DNA of 64,000 nucleotides from Bacteroidota bacterium (GCA_023957335.1 JAMLHC010000002.1:510809-574808), one strand, 5' to 3'. Positions 8,725 through 18,043 are shown, numbered from the stretch's first letter. Notes: generated by a model from the sequence alone, not told the origin. Numbers and translations: made by a program.

Positions 8725-10017
8725 TTATGTTTTAATCGGTAATTCAATGCCTATTTTGAAAAACCTTTTGTATTCTTTTTCTTCTTCAATTTTGAAATTA
8801 TCACCTGTAAAATCTATTCGGTTTGCTCCCTGATTAGAGTAAATTACAAGGCAGTCGATTACCTTATCATCTTCAATTTCCAAAAACTTGTAAATCTTAT
8901 TCAGTCTTGCGTAACCGCTTATTTGTCTAATGTCTTCGGTGCTAATATTGCCGTTTTGGTATTTTGGTTTGTATTTAGCATCCACCACCATTTTTGTTGA
9001 ACCATCATTGCTGTTTACAATAAAATCGGGCTCCAGATAATTGAATTTTTGATGATAGGTTACTTCTTTATGATGCGTAAACCGTTCTTTCAGTTTTGAA
9101 AATACATACAACTCAAACAGTTTACTCATATCAATCCAAAATGGTGGAGTATTGATTGTGGTAGAATTGGCTGTTGAAATGTTGTACCCGTATCTTCTTA
9201 AAATATGCTTCGCAAATTTTAATGCTTGCTCATATTCTTTATAAAGTTTGTTCGGTTTGATGCTTTTCAGTTCTTCAATGTTTACTTCGCTATCTACATT
9301 GAGAAAAGCGGGTTGTATATAATTTACTAATCCATTTAATGAAGAAAGTTCAACGCCTTTTAAATTTTCCATTGCTGCTATGGAAAACGCCAATGCTTTT
9401 TTCAAAACTTTGTTTTCAGTGCTATTAATACCAAACTCTGAGTATTGGCAATAACTATAAAGCATTTTATTATTGAAATGATTTTTCTTGATAGTTTCGT
9501 TGATCAAGATTTTGCCTTTCACTTTTGCATTTAGATTTTTTGTAACCGTGTAATACGATTTTTTTAATCCCTTTTGCACAATCTTTTTAAGGATGTTGAT
9601 GTATTGAATAAGAAGTAAAGGCGTTAATAAATCTTGTTTTTGCTCAATGGCAATACTGGGCTTCTCAAAGTTGATTTCACAAAGTTGGTCTAAGTGGTTA
9701 TAGTTTTCAGGCTCTTTCAATACATCAAAAAGCATTTTTACATAATTCACCTCTGAAGTATCATCATCCAGCTTTGGTTTTACATAAATCGGCAGTTCAT
9801 TTTCCACAATCCAGTCAACACCTACGAAGTAGGATGTTTCAAAGCGATAGGGATTGGTTTCATCTTCGGTGTATAGGATTTTAAAGCAGTATGCTTTGTT
9901 TTCGCCACGCTGTATGGATTTGCTGTAATGCTGATTATTTAACGCAGCAGCAAAGCGTTCAATATCATCTATTGACCTTGGATTTCTATAGCCATATTGT
10001 TCGCTAAGTACAATCAT
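8725..10017 (-). CDS. mcrC: McrC, nuclease subunit of McrBC modification-dependent restriction
   Basis: A 430-residue McrC/LlaJI-type protein. The PD-(D/E)xK site is visible in the C-terminal third: LEPDFIVNSNDGSTKMVVDA followed by KYKPKYQ (D...DAK). The N-terminal half supplies the McrB-binding fold in the family. McrC is recruited by the McrB ring and cuts DNA carrying modified cytosines. It begins 3 bases after mcrB, as is usual for the pair. Length fits relatives. Confidence 0.9.
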   Translation of the reverse strand: MIVLSEQYGYRNPRSIDDIERFAAALNNQHYSKSIQRGENKAYCFKILYTEDETNPYRFETSYFVGVDWIVENELPIYVKPKLDDDTSEVNYVKMLFDVLKEPENYNHLDQLCEINFEKPSIAIEQKQDLLTPLLLIQYINILKKIVQKGLKKSYYTVTKNLNAKVKGKILINETIKKNHFNNKMLYSYCQYSEFGINSTENKVLKKALAFSIAAMENLKGVELSSLNGLVNYIQPAFLNVDSEVNIEELKSIKPNKLYKEYEQALKFAKHILRRYGYNISTANSTTINTPPFWIDMSKLFELYVFSKLKERFTHHKEVTYHQKFNYLEPDFIVNSNDGSTKMVVDAKYKPKYQNGNISTEDIRQISGYARLNKIYKFLEIEDDKVIDCLVIYSNQGANRIDFTGDNFKIEEEKEYKRFFKIGIELPIKT

Positions 10018-10020
10018 TTT

Positions 10021-11835
10021 CTATAGTGTGTTAATAATGGTTTCTGCACTTTTTTTCAAAATACCATCTTTTACATACTCTTTCAGAATGGGAACAATTT
10101 CATATTTCTTCCTCAACGAAAAATCGCCTTCGCCTTTGATAAAATAGCTATGCCCTAACCACACATCTTCGGGTCGGAATTCTTCTGATAAATGCTCAGA
10201 CAGTTTTAGTTCAACCGTATTGTCTTGCAAATACTCGTCAAGGTTTTGTATAAATAAAGCTGAAACATTTTTGAATAATTCCAATTCAAACGAATCGCCT
10301 TCTAACACTTTTGGCAATACATCAATAAATGCAAAACGTCTTCTTATAGCATAATCAATATGCCCAACACTTCGGTCGGAGGTATTCATTGTTCCAATGA
10401 TGTACAAGTTAGGTGGAATAACGAGTGTATTATCATCGTCTATCGGGTACATACTTTCTACTTTTTCACCTCTGTATTCCAAAGCATAAATCAATTCACC
10501 CAAAACGGCAGGCAAATTGGCTCTGTTTATTTCATCTATGATGAGTACAAATATTTTCTCAGGAATACTTTCAGATGTTTCGATGGGTTTTAAGTTGTTG
10601 TCAGCAATATATTTTTTGAACAACTTTAAGATTTCAAGCCAATAGGTTGATAAACTTTTTGCAGTTTTGGTTAATTCCGGGTTGTCTTTTATTTGTCTTC
10701 TTGTTGTGGTGTCAGCCAAATACATTTTTATTATGTCCGAAACAGGAACACCACCATCCACTTCCCAAGCATCGGAATTGTATCGAATACTGTTTTCAGT
10801 AATACGATTGATATATACTTTGCCTGTAATCATTAATTTTTCATCCTTTTCCTCGATTTGTTCGGCAAGAAAATCTTTAAAATCTTCCAACGTTTCTTTT
10901 ACCCAGGTTTCTCTTGCCACTTTCTCTTTCGGCTCAGTGGCTGCTTTCCAGTTCTTATAGGCTTCTTTGGCAAAGTCCGCCAATAGTTTATCCTTTGTGA
11001 CGTAATTTATTTGTATTCCCTTGCTTTCGGCCACAATACCTCTTACAAAATCTTCATAGGAATAGGCAGGATGAAACTGAATAAGCTTGAATTGCTCAGT
11101 TTCTTCTAATCTCTGTTTTTGTTTTTTCTTATCATCGGTAATGTCATTAAAAATTATTTTTTCTGCAATATCTTTTGCGGTATATGTTTTGCCTGTTCCG
11201 GGAGGGCCTTGCAGAATAATTTGTCCTTTTGATGTTAGAATATCAATGCTATTATTAATGCTCATAGCTACTTTTTTAAAGTTGTTTTTTTCTGTAAAAA
11301 TGATTTGGTAGACTTCAAATTGATTCCTTAAATCGGAAAGGATATTTTGAAAATCATTATCCTCAACGAAGTATTTATTCCCTCGTTCTTCTGCTTCAAC
11401 CGTCTTGCCAAAAAGCGTATATTGGTCGTGCTGCGGATTTCTCAGTTGATCTATATTGCCATAAACAAAACCATAGTCTGGCAATATTTCTCTGATTCTT
11501 TTTTCATATTTTAGAAATGCAATCATAAACGGCTGCATATACTCAACCGTACTCATTTGATTCGCAAACGGAACGTATTGTGTATTGAAGCCTAATCCGT
11601 ATCTTATTTCCAAATCATCAACGTTAAAGGCAATATGATATTGCACCTCTGTTCCTCCACCTTCGTTTATTGCCCAATCATTGCCTTTTGATTGGTCGTA
11701 AGTAAACAAAATGCCCCGTTTTGGCACTTTACCCAACCCAGCTAACTCCTTTCGCTTTCGACCAAATTCATTACAGAATTCGTCTAAAGCCGTATTGATT
11801 TGATTGACTAAATCTCCTATGTTTTCAAATTCCAT
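10021..11835 (-). CDS. mcrB: McrB, AAA+ GTPase motor of McrBC
   Basis: A 604-residue protein. Residues 1-180 form the DNA-recognition region (DUF3578-like MrcB N-terminal domain: VPKRGILFTYDQSKGNDWAI). The AAA+ module has Walker A LQGPPGTGKT at about 208-216, Walker B VLIIDEINRANLP near 430 and the McrB signature MNTSDRSVGHIDYAIRRRF containing sensor and arginine-finger residues. In the family it forms GTP-dependent hexamers that translocate DNA. It starts just after an orphan fragment of hsdS, suggesting mcrBC was spliced in at the hsdS end. Confidence 0.93.
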   Translation of the reverse strand: MEFENIGDLVNQINTALDEFCNEFGRKRKELAGLGKVPKRGILFTYDQSKGNDWAINEGGGTEVQYHIAFNVDDLEIRYGLGFNTQYVPFANQMSTVEYMQPFMIAFLKYEKRIREILPDYGFVYGNIDQLRNPQHDQYTLFGKTVEAEERGNKYFVEDNDFQNILSDLRNQFEVYQIIFTEKNNFKKVAMSINNSIDILTSKGQIILQGPPGTGKTYTAKDIAEKIIFNDITDDKKKQKQRLEETEQFKLIQFHPAYSYEDFVRGIVAESKGIQINYVTKDKLLADFAKEAYKNWKAATEPKEKVARETWVKETLEDFKDFLAEQIEEKDEKLMITGKVYINRITENSIRYNSDAWEVDGGVPVSDIIKMYLADTTTRRQIKDNPELTKTAKSLSTYWLEILKLFKKYIADNNLKPIETSESIPEKIFVLIIDEINRANLPAVLGELIYALEYRGEKVESMYPIDDDNTLVIPPNLYIIGTMNTSDRSVGHIDYAIRRRFAFIDVLPKVLEGDSFELELFKNVSALFIQNLDEYLQDNTVELKLSEHLSEEFRPEDVWLGHSYFIKGEGDFSLRKKYEIVPILKEYVKDGILKKSAETIINTL

Positions 11836-11847
11836 ATTAAATCAATC

Positions 11848-11977
11848 GTATTTTCCCCGTTAATAAATTCTGCATCATCCCCAGTTTTACCTTGCGGTAT
11901 TTCTCCAGTTTGGTCTCTAAAGCCGTAATCTCTGAATCCATATCGGATAGGATGGTGGCGATGCGTGTTTGTTCTTT
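11848..11977 (-). pseudogene. Orphan 3' end of a second hsdS
   Basis: On the minus strand this reads EQTRIATILSDMDSEITALE and onward to MMQNLLTGKIRL and a stop, i.e. the last roughly 42 codons of an HsdS specificity subunit (conserved repeat after TRD2). It closely matches the same region of the intact hsdS (12466-12594) but is not identical, with changes such as SEITALET for AEIATLEA. It lies between the GxxExxY gene and mcrB and has no start of its own. It probably marks the original hsdS end before the GxxExxY segment was inserted. Confidence 0.8.
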
Positions 11978-11988
11978 GCTTATCATTT

Positions 11989-12030
11989 GTCTGAATCAGG
12001 ATTTGGTGATTTTATGATTTGCAGGATTTT
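11989..12030. repeat. Imperfect inverted repeat flanking the GxxExxY gene (left)
   Basis: TCTGAATCAGGATTTG, then GCAGGATTTTGG after a spacer. In reverse complement it resembles 12423-12464 (AATCCTG words, TGATTCAGAC end). It overlaps the 3' end of the GxxExxY gene. Confidence 0.65.
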
Positions 12031-12409
12031 GGTTTTCCTGATATTTCTTATTGAATACTTTTTTGAATTGCAGGCTGGTACTTCCGAAGTTGATAAGCAA
12101 GCCGATCAGAAAGTCATATGCTACTACATAGTTTTTGGCCTGTGCCAAATGCACATCTTCTAAGTTTATTAAGGCTTTTAACTCTACAATAACCTGACCT
12201 TCCACTACAAAATCTGCCCTACGTGTGCCTACTTCAATGCCATCGTAATAAATGGTTTGTTCGACTTCCCTACCAAAACTCAAACCCGCTCTTTCCATTT
12301 CAATAGCCAAGCATCGCTGATAAATAACTTCCTGAAAGCCATTGCCCAAGGTATTGTGCACCTTCATCGCACAACCGTTTATTTTGTATGTGATTTCGTC
12401 TAATGTCAT
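11996..12409 (-). CDS. GxxExxY family protein (PD-(D/E)xK-like)
   Basis: A 137-residue protein with the eponymous motif at residues 24-30 (G24-F-Q-E27-V-I-Y30) and a nuclease-like segment RADFVVEGQVIVELKA (D...ExK). The family is widespread, small and of unknown cellular function. The ATG overlaps the hsdS stop by 4 bases, so translation may be coupled. The gene is bracketed by imperfect inverted repeats of AATCCTG words, and its last codons lie inside one of them. On the other side is a second hsdS 3' end. This looks like an inserted cassette rather than an original part of the R-M operon. Confidence 0.85.
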   Translation of the reverse strand: MTLDEITYKINGCAMKVHNTLGNGFQEVIYQRCLAIEMERAGLSFGREVEQTIYYDGIEVGTRRADFVVEGQVIVELKALINLEDVHLAQAKNYVVAYDFLIGLLINFGSTSLQFKKVFNKKYQENQNPANHKITKS

Positions 12410-13689
12410 ACAACTTCATTTTTAATCCTGTCAATCCCTGAATCCTGCAAATCCTGATTCAGACGTATTTTCCCCGTTAATAAATTCTGCATCATCCCCA
12501 GTTTTACCTTGCGGTATTTTTCCAACTTGGCTTCTAAAGTAGCTATCTCTGCATCCATATCGGATAGGATGGTGGCGATGCGGGTTTGTTCTTCTTTTGT
12601 GGGTGGATAGAAGATTTTCATACTTCTAAACTTTGGCAATGTGATTACATATCTCTTCCCCGAGCCTTCACAGATTTGCTCTGCCTGACCCAAAAAGTAT
12701 TTTGTTTTGAATATGTATGTCCTGAAATTTAAATCCCAATCTTCAAACAAACGCAATCTTACAAGGTGGTAACTATAAACAGCATCAGGAATATCTTCCA
12801 TAGCAACAGCTGAAACAGCTATGTCATAACGCATTTCTGATGATGGTGTAAAGAAAATGTCACCTTGTTTTACTGAACATTTATTCGCTTTATGAGACGG
12901 AGCAGTAACCCAATGATTTAATTCTTTTGAATATATAAAATCACGGTTGAATACGTCCATATAGTTTACAAGTCTGACAGGTGTTTCACCTTCTACTATG
13001 AGTTTATCTACACCTGCACCAGTAATTTCCCCAATTTCTCCTAGTGACTTATTTAGCCAACCTTCTTTCGGTTGCAGCAGTTGTTGCATTGCCCCTTGTT
13101 TAATGTTGCGTTTTTTGGCAATGAGTTTTTCTAAACTGTTTATCAAGGCATCGGCATCGGATAGGGCGGTGGCGATGGCGCTTTGTTCGGCTTTGGTGGG
13201 TGGAAGGGGGATCAGTATTTTCTTTATCAATTCACCACTTAAATTCTCTTGGTTGCCTGTATTGCTTAGATTTCTTATTTCATCATAACGACCAGAAAGA
13301 TTACAAAAAACATACTCCTTTAAAATATCCTTATTGACGTAAATAGCAGCACAAGCTTGATTAGTTGTTGCATCAATTCCAAGTATTGCAACTTTTCCTC
13401 TTGTTTTACCTTGGCCATACATAGCCATCAAGAGAGTTCCTTTTTTATAAATTTTAGCTGCTGAATTATTCAATCCCTCTTCGGTAATAAATTCAAATGA
13501 TTGGTTTATCGTATTGAAGTCTATCTGTGAAGTTGTAACCCAAGGTATACCACCGTTCCAATAGGCCGCAATTCCTCTATTTGGCGTACCGCCTGAGCTA
13601 ATATTTGAAATTGAGCCCAACTCAACAAGCTCCCAATCACTTGGAATCAGCCCTACTTCTGTTTGTTTATATTTTTCTGTTACTTTCAT
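12406..13689 (-). CDS. hsdS: Type I restriction enzyme specificity subunit
   Basis: A 427-residue HsdS with two target-recognition domains. TRD1 follows PSDWELVELGSISNISSGGT; the central conserved helix is EQSAIATALSDADALINSLE; TRD2 follows EGWLNKSLGEIGEITGAG; the C-terminal conserved helix is EQTRIATILSDMDAEIATLE. It determines which DNA sequence HsdM methylates and HsdR restricts. The usual C-terminus LLTGKIRL is followed by about 17 extra residues (NQDLQDSGIDRIKNEVV) encoded by the inverted repeat next to the GxxExxY gene, so the tail is foreign. The start overlaps the RhuM stop by 4 bases. Confidence 0.93.
   Translation of the reverse strand: MKVTEKYKQTEVGLIPSDWELVELGSISNISSGGTPNRGIAAYWNGGIPWVTTSQIDFNTINQSFEFITEEGLNNSAAKIYKKGTLLMAMYGQGKTRGKVAILGIDATTNQACAAIYVNKDILKEYVFCNLSGRYDEIRNLSNTGNQENLSGELIKKILIPLPPTKAEQSAIATALSDADALINSLEKLIAKKRNIKQGAMQQLLQPKEGWLNKSLGEIGEITGAGVDKLIVEGETPVRLVNYMDVFNRDFIYSKELNHWVTAPSHKANKCSVKQGDIFFTPSSEMRYDIAVSAVAMEDIPDAVYSYHLVRLRLFEDWDLNFRTYIFKTKYFLGQAEQICEGSGKRYVITLPKFRSMKIFYPPTKEEQTRIATILSDMDAEIATLEAKLEKYRKVKLGMMQNLLTGKIRLNQDLQDSGIDRIKNEVV
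12423..12464. repeat. Imperfect inverted repeat flanking the GxxExxY gene (right)
   Basis: AATCCTGTCAATCCCTGAAT followed by CCTGCAAATCCTGATTCAGA. It pairs in inverted orientation with 11989-12030 and encodes the extra HsdS C-terminal residues. Confidence 0.65.
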
Positions 13690-14543
13690 TTCACAAGTTT
13701 CAATTTTGCCAATACATCGGCTGTGAGTGAATCCATTTTAGAGAAGGCAAACCATTTCTTTCCCAAATCTTTTAATGATGCTCCCAAATGGTAGAGTTCT
13801 TTTTGGTCAATAATCAAAAAACGGTCGTGGCTATTGGCAAAGGTTTTGAGGGCAATGGGCGGGTATTGGCTATTGTGCTTATCTAAATCTAATTGCAATT
13901 GTTTAGAAATGGTTTTGGTGTAGATGGTTGCGTTTACATTTTTCGGGCGTTTTGCCAATAGGGTCAGCACGGTTTCATCCACATAGTTATCAATTAGTAT
14001 AATATCGGTTTTTGCTTTTTTGATGATGTCTGCCACAAAAACATAGGCATCAAAAATCTGCCCTTCAAAGAAGATGCCCTGGTTGGGTAATTCTTGGGTT
14101 TTGAGTTGCAGAGAGATTTGTCTTACTTCTTTGTTTAAACTTTCGTAGTTGTTTTCAATTCTATCCATTCGTTGGTTTAAGGCATAGCCTTTCAGCAAAT
14201 AATTCCTTAACACATTGGTAGCCCAAATACGAAATTGAGTGCCTTGTTTCGATTTTACACGATAACCAACAGATATGATCACATCGAGATTGTAGTATTC
14301 TATTTTACGATTAACTCTTCTGGCTCCTTCTATTTGAACTGTCAAGGATTCCTTGACGGTTGCCAATTTATCTAATTCTCCTTCTTTGAAACAATTACTT
14401 ATATGCAAACTGATATTCTGTTTGGTTTGCCCAAACAATGATGCCATTTGCAACTGAGTAAGCCAAACGGTATCATCTTCTAACCTCACTTCAATATGTT
14501 CGGTTAGCTCATCTGGTCGATATAAAACTATTTCGTTTTTCAT
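13686..14543 (-). CDS. RhuM-family protein with C-terminal PLD-like domain
   Basis: A 285-residue protein. Residues 1-125 match the RhuM (Bro-N-like) domain: VRLEDDTVWLTQLQMASLFG, then YNLDVIISVGYRVKSKQGTQ and FRIWATNVLRNYLLKGYALN. A short coiled linker follows (about 126-150). Residues 155-285 look like one phospholipase D-like lobe: FVADIIKKAKTDIILIDNYV and later SHDRFLIIDQKELYHLGASL, an H-x-R/K-type PLD site. RhuM proteins are often embedded in type I R-M operons; their function there is not established. The PLD lobe suggests nuclease or DNA-binding activity (inference). The stop overlaps hsdS by 4 bases; 72 bases separate it from hsdM. Confidence 0.85.
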   Translation of the reverse strand: MKNEIVLYRPDELTEHIEVRLEDDTVWLTQLQMASLFGQTKQNISLHISNCFKEGELDKLATVKESLTVQIEGARRVNRKIEYYNLDVIISVGYRVKSKQGTQFRIWATNVLRNYLLKGYALNQRMDRIENNYESLNKEVRQISLQLKTQELPNQGIFFEGQIFDAYVFVADIIKKAKTDIILIDNYVDETVLTLLAKRPKNVNATIYTKTISKQLQLDLDKHNSQYPPIALKTFANSHDRFLIIDQKELYHLGASLKDLGKKWFAFSKMDSLTADVLAKLKLVK

Positions 14544-14615
14544 TTATTTTCTATCTTTGTCTCATCTTATTCCCGTTAGTCCCTGAGCGCCATTCAAACT
14601 AGCGGGTTTCGTTTT

Positions 14616-17099
14616 TTATAGGGTTTCCATTCTAAAACCCATCATTTCCAAGTGTTTATTTACTTTCTCCTCCAATAGCTTTACCTCATTGGTTTGTCTC
14701 GGCAGCGGTGTTTCGTAGCGTTCTGCCAGTTCCTTAATGCGTTGAGTCAGCCGTTGACTAATGCGTTCCATTTCGGTTTTTACGCTGCGTTCTATACTCG
14801 CCATCCATTTATCGTCCACCACCAATTGCTTTATCTCGTCTTCGGTGAGTGTTTTGTAACGTTCAATTATTTTTTTGTCAAGGTCGGCAGTAGCTTCTTT
14901 TATTTTTTTGTTCAGTTCAGTTTGTTTTTCGGTCAGTTCAAGATATTGCTCCAATACGGCTTGCTCGCCATAAGCTGCTTCGGGTTCGGCTGCCATTGCC
15001 AAGGTTTGTTTTTTGCCTTTAGGTTTAGCTGCCAATAATTCCTTCAATCGTTTCTGTACATTGGCTTTATTCACCTTATCCAGTTCGGCAAAGTATCCAT
15101 CTTCGGCACTGTGCTCTTCTTCTAATTCCGTGAGTTTATTCGCAATGGCTTCTTTGTCGGCTTCCAGTTTTTCAATGGCTAGTTTCTCTTTTTGGAAATA
15201 GCGGTCTATCACCAAATACTTTGGCACCAAGTCGCAATCCCACACGGTGGCGGTTTTGGTTTGCTTGATGATGCTGAGTTCTGCTTTCCAGCCATCTGCT
15301 GAAATCTGATAGCAATCGTCTTGCATCACTTCATTCCAATAATTCATCAAATGCTGATATACATCGTATTTGTCCATCAGGGCTTTGCCTGTGTAGGTAG
15401 TCAGCACATCTTCCGAAATGCGGTAAATGGTTTGCTTGGGTTTAATGCCTGTTTTCAGCGTTTTCAGAAAAGCGGTGTTCTTGGTTTTCCAGCCTTCAAA
15501 CACGGCATCCATTTCTTTGCTGAACTCTACAAACTCAGGGTGTGAGAATATCTCATTCTTCACTTGTGCAGGTTCAACGGTAAGCTGCGAATAGTTTTTG
15601 CGTCCGTCTTTAAACAGTTGCTTGCGAAGCGAAGGGTACACTTTCCAATATTCTTCCAGTGCATCAATGTCGGCATTGGGAATATCGCCAAACAAATGGG
15701 CAGCAATGTCTTGTATGTCTTCGGTTTCCTGACTGTCGATGTAGCGTGGAATGTTCAGGTTAAAATCATTTTTCGGGTCGCTGATTTCTTCCACACTCAC
15801 TAGTCGGCTGTATTTGGGCAGTTCAATCTGTTTGTTGAACACGTCCACAATCTTGTGAATGTCTTGTTCACGAAGACGGTTTTTGTTGCCGTCTTTGATG
15901 AAGCCCTTGCTTGCATCCAACATAAAAATGTGTTTGCGTTCATCGGCTCCTTCCTTGTCCATCACAATGATGCAGGCAGGAATACCCGTGCCATAAAACA
16001 AGTTGGCAGGTAAACCGATAATGCCTTTGATGTAACCCCGCAAAATTAAACTCTTGCGGATTTCAGCTTCTGCATTGCCACGGAACAACACACCGTGCGG
16101 AAGAATGCAAGCCCCTTTGCCTGTGCTTTTTAGTGATTTGAGAATGTGAAGTAAAAAGGCATAATCGCCATTTTTATCGGGTGGCGTTTTATATGTTGCT
16201 TTACCAGTTTTAGCACTTTCTTCTTCGTCTTTTTCAAAACGTCCGTACAAGTCGTTTTGCGGGTCGAAGCCCGTTGCCCAGTTCTTGGATGAAAAAGGCG
16301 GATTAGCAACCACAAAGTCAAAAGTTTTCAGGTGGCCGTTGCTGTCCTTGAAAAACGGGTCGGATAAAGTGCTTTGTCCTCGGTGAATTTCAATGGCTTC
16401 CTGTCCGTGCAGAATCATATTCATTCGGGCAAGGGCAGCCGTTGCCACATCTTTTTCCTGTCCGTAAATAGTACCTTTGCCATCGGCTTCGTCCAGTGCT
16501 TTCAACAACAACGAACCCGAACCACAAGTAGGGTCATAAAACGTAGTGCGGTTGGTAGCGTTGTGAATGTTGAGCACCTTAGCCATTACACGACTCACTT
16601 CGCTGGGGGTGTAGAATTGTCCTTTGCTTTTGCCGCTTTCTGTGGCAAAGTTTTTCATCAGGTATTCAAAGGCATCGCCCAGAATATCATCGCCACCTGC
16701 ACGGTTTTTAGAAAAGTCGAGTGCAGGATTTTCAAAAATGGCAATCAGGTTGCTCAACCTGTCCACCATTTCTTTGCCTTTGCCCAGTTTGTCGTCATCG
16801 GCAAAGTCGGCCACATCAATCACTCCTTTCAGGTCGTTGGCCTTAGCCAGTTCCCCAATAATGATGTTGATTTGGTTGCCGATGTCTTTGTTGCCTTTCA
16901 GGGCAATCATATCCTTGAAACTACCACCTTCGGGGATTTCAATAATTGCATCAGGGTCGTTGGCGTATTTATCACTCACATACTTTATAAACAACAACAC
17001 AAGGATATAGTCCTTGTATTGGCTTGGGTCCATTCCGCCTCTTAGTTCGTCACAACTTGCCCACAGTGAGCTGTATAATTCAGATTTTTTGATTGCCAT
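14616..17099 (-). CDS. hsdM: Type I restriction enzyme methylase subunit
   Basis: An 827-residue N6-adenine DNA methyltransferase. The N-terminal HsdM helical domain covers about 1-150 (SSLWASCDELRGGMDPSQYK). The AdoMet-binding motif TFYDPTCGSGSLLLKALDEA is near 187 and the catalytic NPPF (VVANPPFSSKNW) near 267. The C-terminal 300 residues, beyond the usual 500-residue HsdM, are charged and coiled-coil-like (KLTELEEEHSAEDGYFAELD), a form common in Bacteroidota. It lies 14 bases after the CBASS effector gene, so the modification enzyme is probably co-transcribed with CBASS. Confidence 0.95.
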   Translation of the reverse strand: MAIKKSELYSSLWASCDELRGGMDPSQYKDYILVLLFIKYVSDKYANDPDAIIEIPEGGSFKDMIALKGNKDIGNQINIIIGELAKANDLKGVIDVADFADDDKLGKGKEMVDRLSNLIAIFENPALDFSKNRAGGDDILGDAFEYLMKNFATESGKSKGQFYTPSEVSRVMAKVLNIHNATNRTTFYDPTCGSGSLLLKALDEADGKGTIYGQEKDVATAALARMNMILHGQEAIEIHRGQSTLSDPFFKDSNGHLKTFDFVVANPPFSSKNWATGFDPQNDLYGRFEKDEEESAKTGKATYKTPPDKNGDYAFLLHILKSLKSTGKGACILPHGVLFRGNAEAEIRKSLILRGYIKGIIGLPANLFYGTGIPACIIVMDKEGADERKHIFMLDASKGFIKDGNKNRLREQDIHKIVDVFNKQIELPKYSRLVSVEEISDPKNDFNLNIPRYIDSQETEDIQDIAAHLFGDIPNADIDALEEYWKVYPSLRKQLFKDGRKNYSQLTVEPAQVKNEIFSHPEFVEFSKEMDAVFEGWKTKNTAFLKTLKTGIKPKQTIYRISEDVLTTYTGKALMDKYDVYQHLMNYWNEVMQDDCYQISADGWKAELSIIKQTKTATVWDCDLVPKYLVIDRYFQKEKLAIEKLEADKEAIANKLTELEEEHSAEDGYFAELDKVNKANVQKRLKELLAAKPKGKKQTLAMAAEPEAAYGEQAVLEQYLELTEKQTELNKKIKEATADLDKKIIERYKTLTEDEIKQLVVDDKWMASIERSVKTEMERISQRLTQRIKELAERYETPLPRQTNEVKLLEEKVNKHLEMMGFRMETL

Positions 17100-17113
17100 T
17101 TAATCGCTGTCTT

Positions 17114-18043
17114 TTATTTCGTTAGTTCTTTTACTTTTTCCTTCACTGAAAAATGCATTTCATCTTCCAGATTTTGCCTTAAAAAATTGTAAGCCCACTC
17201 AGGCAATAGCGGACTGTTAATGCGTTTAAGATAAATTTTATCTTGAATTTGACGAATTAAATGTGTTTCAACTTGGTCATTGATACGAAGCATTTCTAAT
17301 CGTCCTTCGATTAAGTCCTTCAGTTCTTTCAGGTTTTCTATTGCTTCTTTATTTGTGCTTATTTGCTTGTATGCCAACACAAATACTGGTAGTGATGGGA
17401 ATAATACAGTTGAAATGAAATTTGGAACCGTCAATCCATTTTGGCCAGCTACAATTAATAGAATTAAAAATGTAGCAGCAGCCAGTAATAAAATTGTATT
17501 CGTATAGCGTTGTCTTAATGTAAAATCGTAACTGCAATTGGTTCTTTGGCAAAGTATTGTAGCAATGTTTGTATTTACCGGCAATACTTCATTTGAATAC
17601 CAACCGTAGAGTTTATCTAGCTTATTCTTTTTTATGTACTTATTGTAAAATCTTAAAATGATACCATCATCAGGTTTTGCACTAATAAGTGTCTTGTTCC
17701 AGTCAATCAATAAAACCGAAGTATCAAATTTTTCCTGAATAGAAGCAGCTAGCTTCTTTAATTTCATTGCTCTGTCTTCACAGAAAAATTCAAGAAATGT
17801 GGCAATGATGCTATAAAGTACAAAAATCCAAACTATGCTTTGTTCTTCCTTTCCCAAAAGTGGCGTTACAATTGAAATCAAAATTGGAATAGGCACAGCA
17901 ATTAATACCTGAAAAGCAAATGTTGTTTTGCCATTCATATATAGCTGTTTTTGTGCCGCCAAGTATTTAATACTTGTATCAGAGTCTTGCTCCTGAATTA
18001 TATGTTTGCCAATCTCACTCATACTTCGGGAATTTGTCTCCAA
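17114..18043 (-). CDS. S-4TM family CBASS effector (predicted pore-forming)
   Basis: A 309-residue membrane protein with four predicted hydrophobic segments: about 42-62 (FAFQVLIAVPIPILISIVTP), 70-90 (IVWIFVLYSIIATFLEFF), 185-203 (ILLLAAATFLILLIVAG) and 210-226 (FISTVLFPSLPVFVLAY). The loop before the third contains KLYGWYSNEVLPVNTNIATI and LCQRTNCSYD, characteristic of the S-4TM family of CD-NTase-associated effectors. On sensing a cyclic nucleotide such effectors are thought to open the inner membrane and stop infected-cell growth. It overlaps the CD-NTase gene by 29 bases (an alternative Met at residue 8 shortens this to 8). Confidence 0.85.
   Translation of the reverse strand: METNSRSMSEIGKHIIQEQDSDTSIKYLAAQKQLYMNGKTTFAFQVLIAVPIPILISIVTPLLGKEEQSIVWIFVLYSIIATFLEFFCEDRAMKLKKLAASIQEKFDTSVLLIDWNKTLISAKPDDGIILRFYNKYIKKNKLDKLYGWYSNEVLPVNTNIATILCQRTNCSYDFTLRQRYTNTILLLAAATFLILLIVAGQNGLTVPNFISTVLFPSLPVFVLAYKQISTNKEAIENLKELKDLIEGRLEMLRINDQVETHLIRQIQDKIYLKRINSPLLPEWAYNFLRQNLEDEMHFSVKEKVKELTK

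Noticed and set aside
16374-17045. 223-codon ORF antisense to hsdM
   Set aside because: Shadow frame of a well-supported methylase gene.
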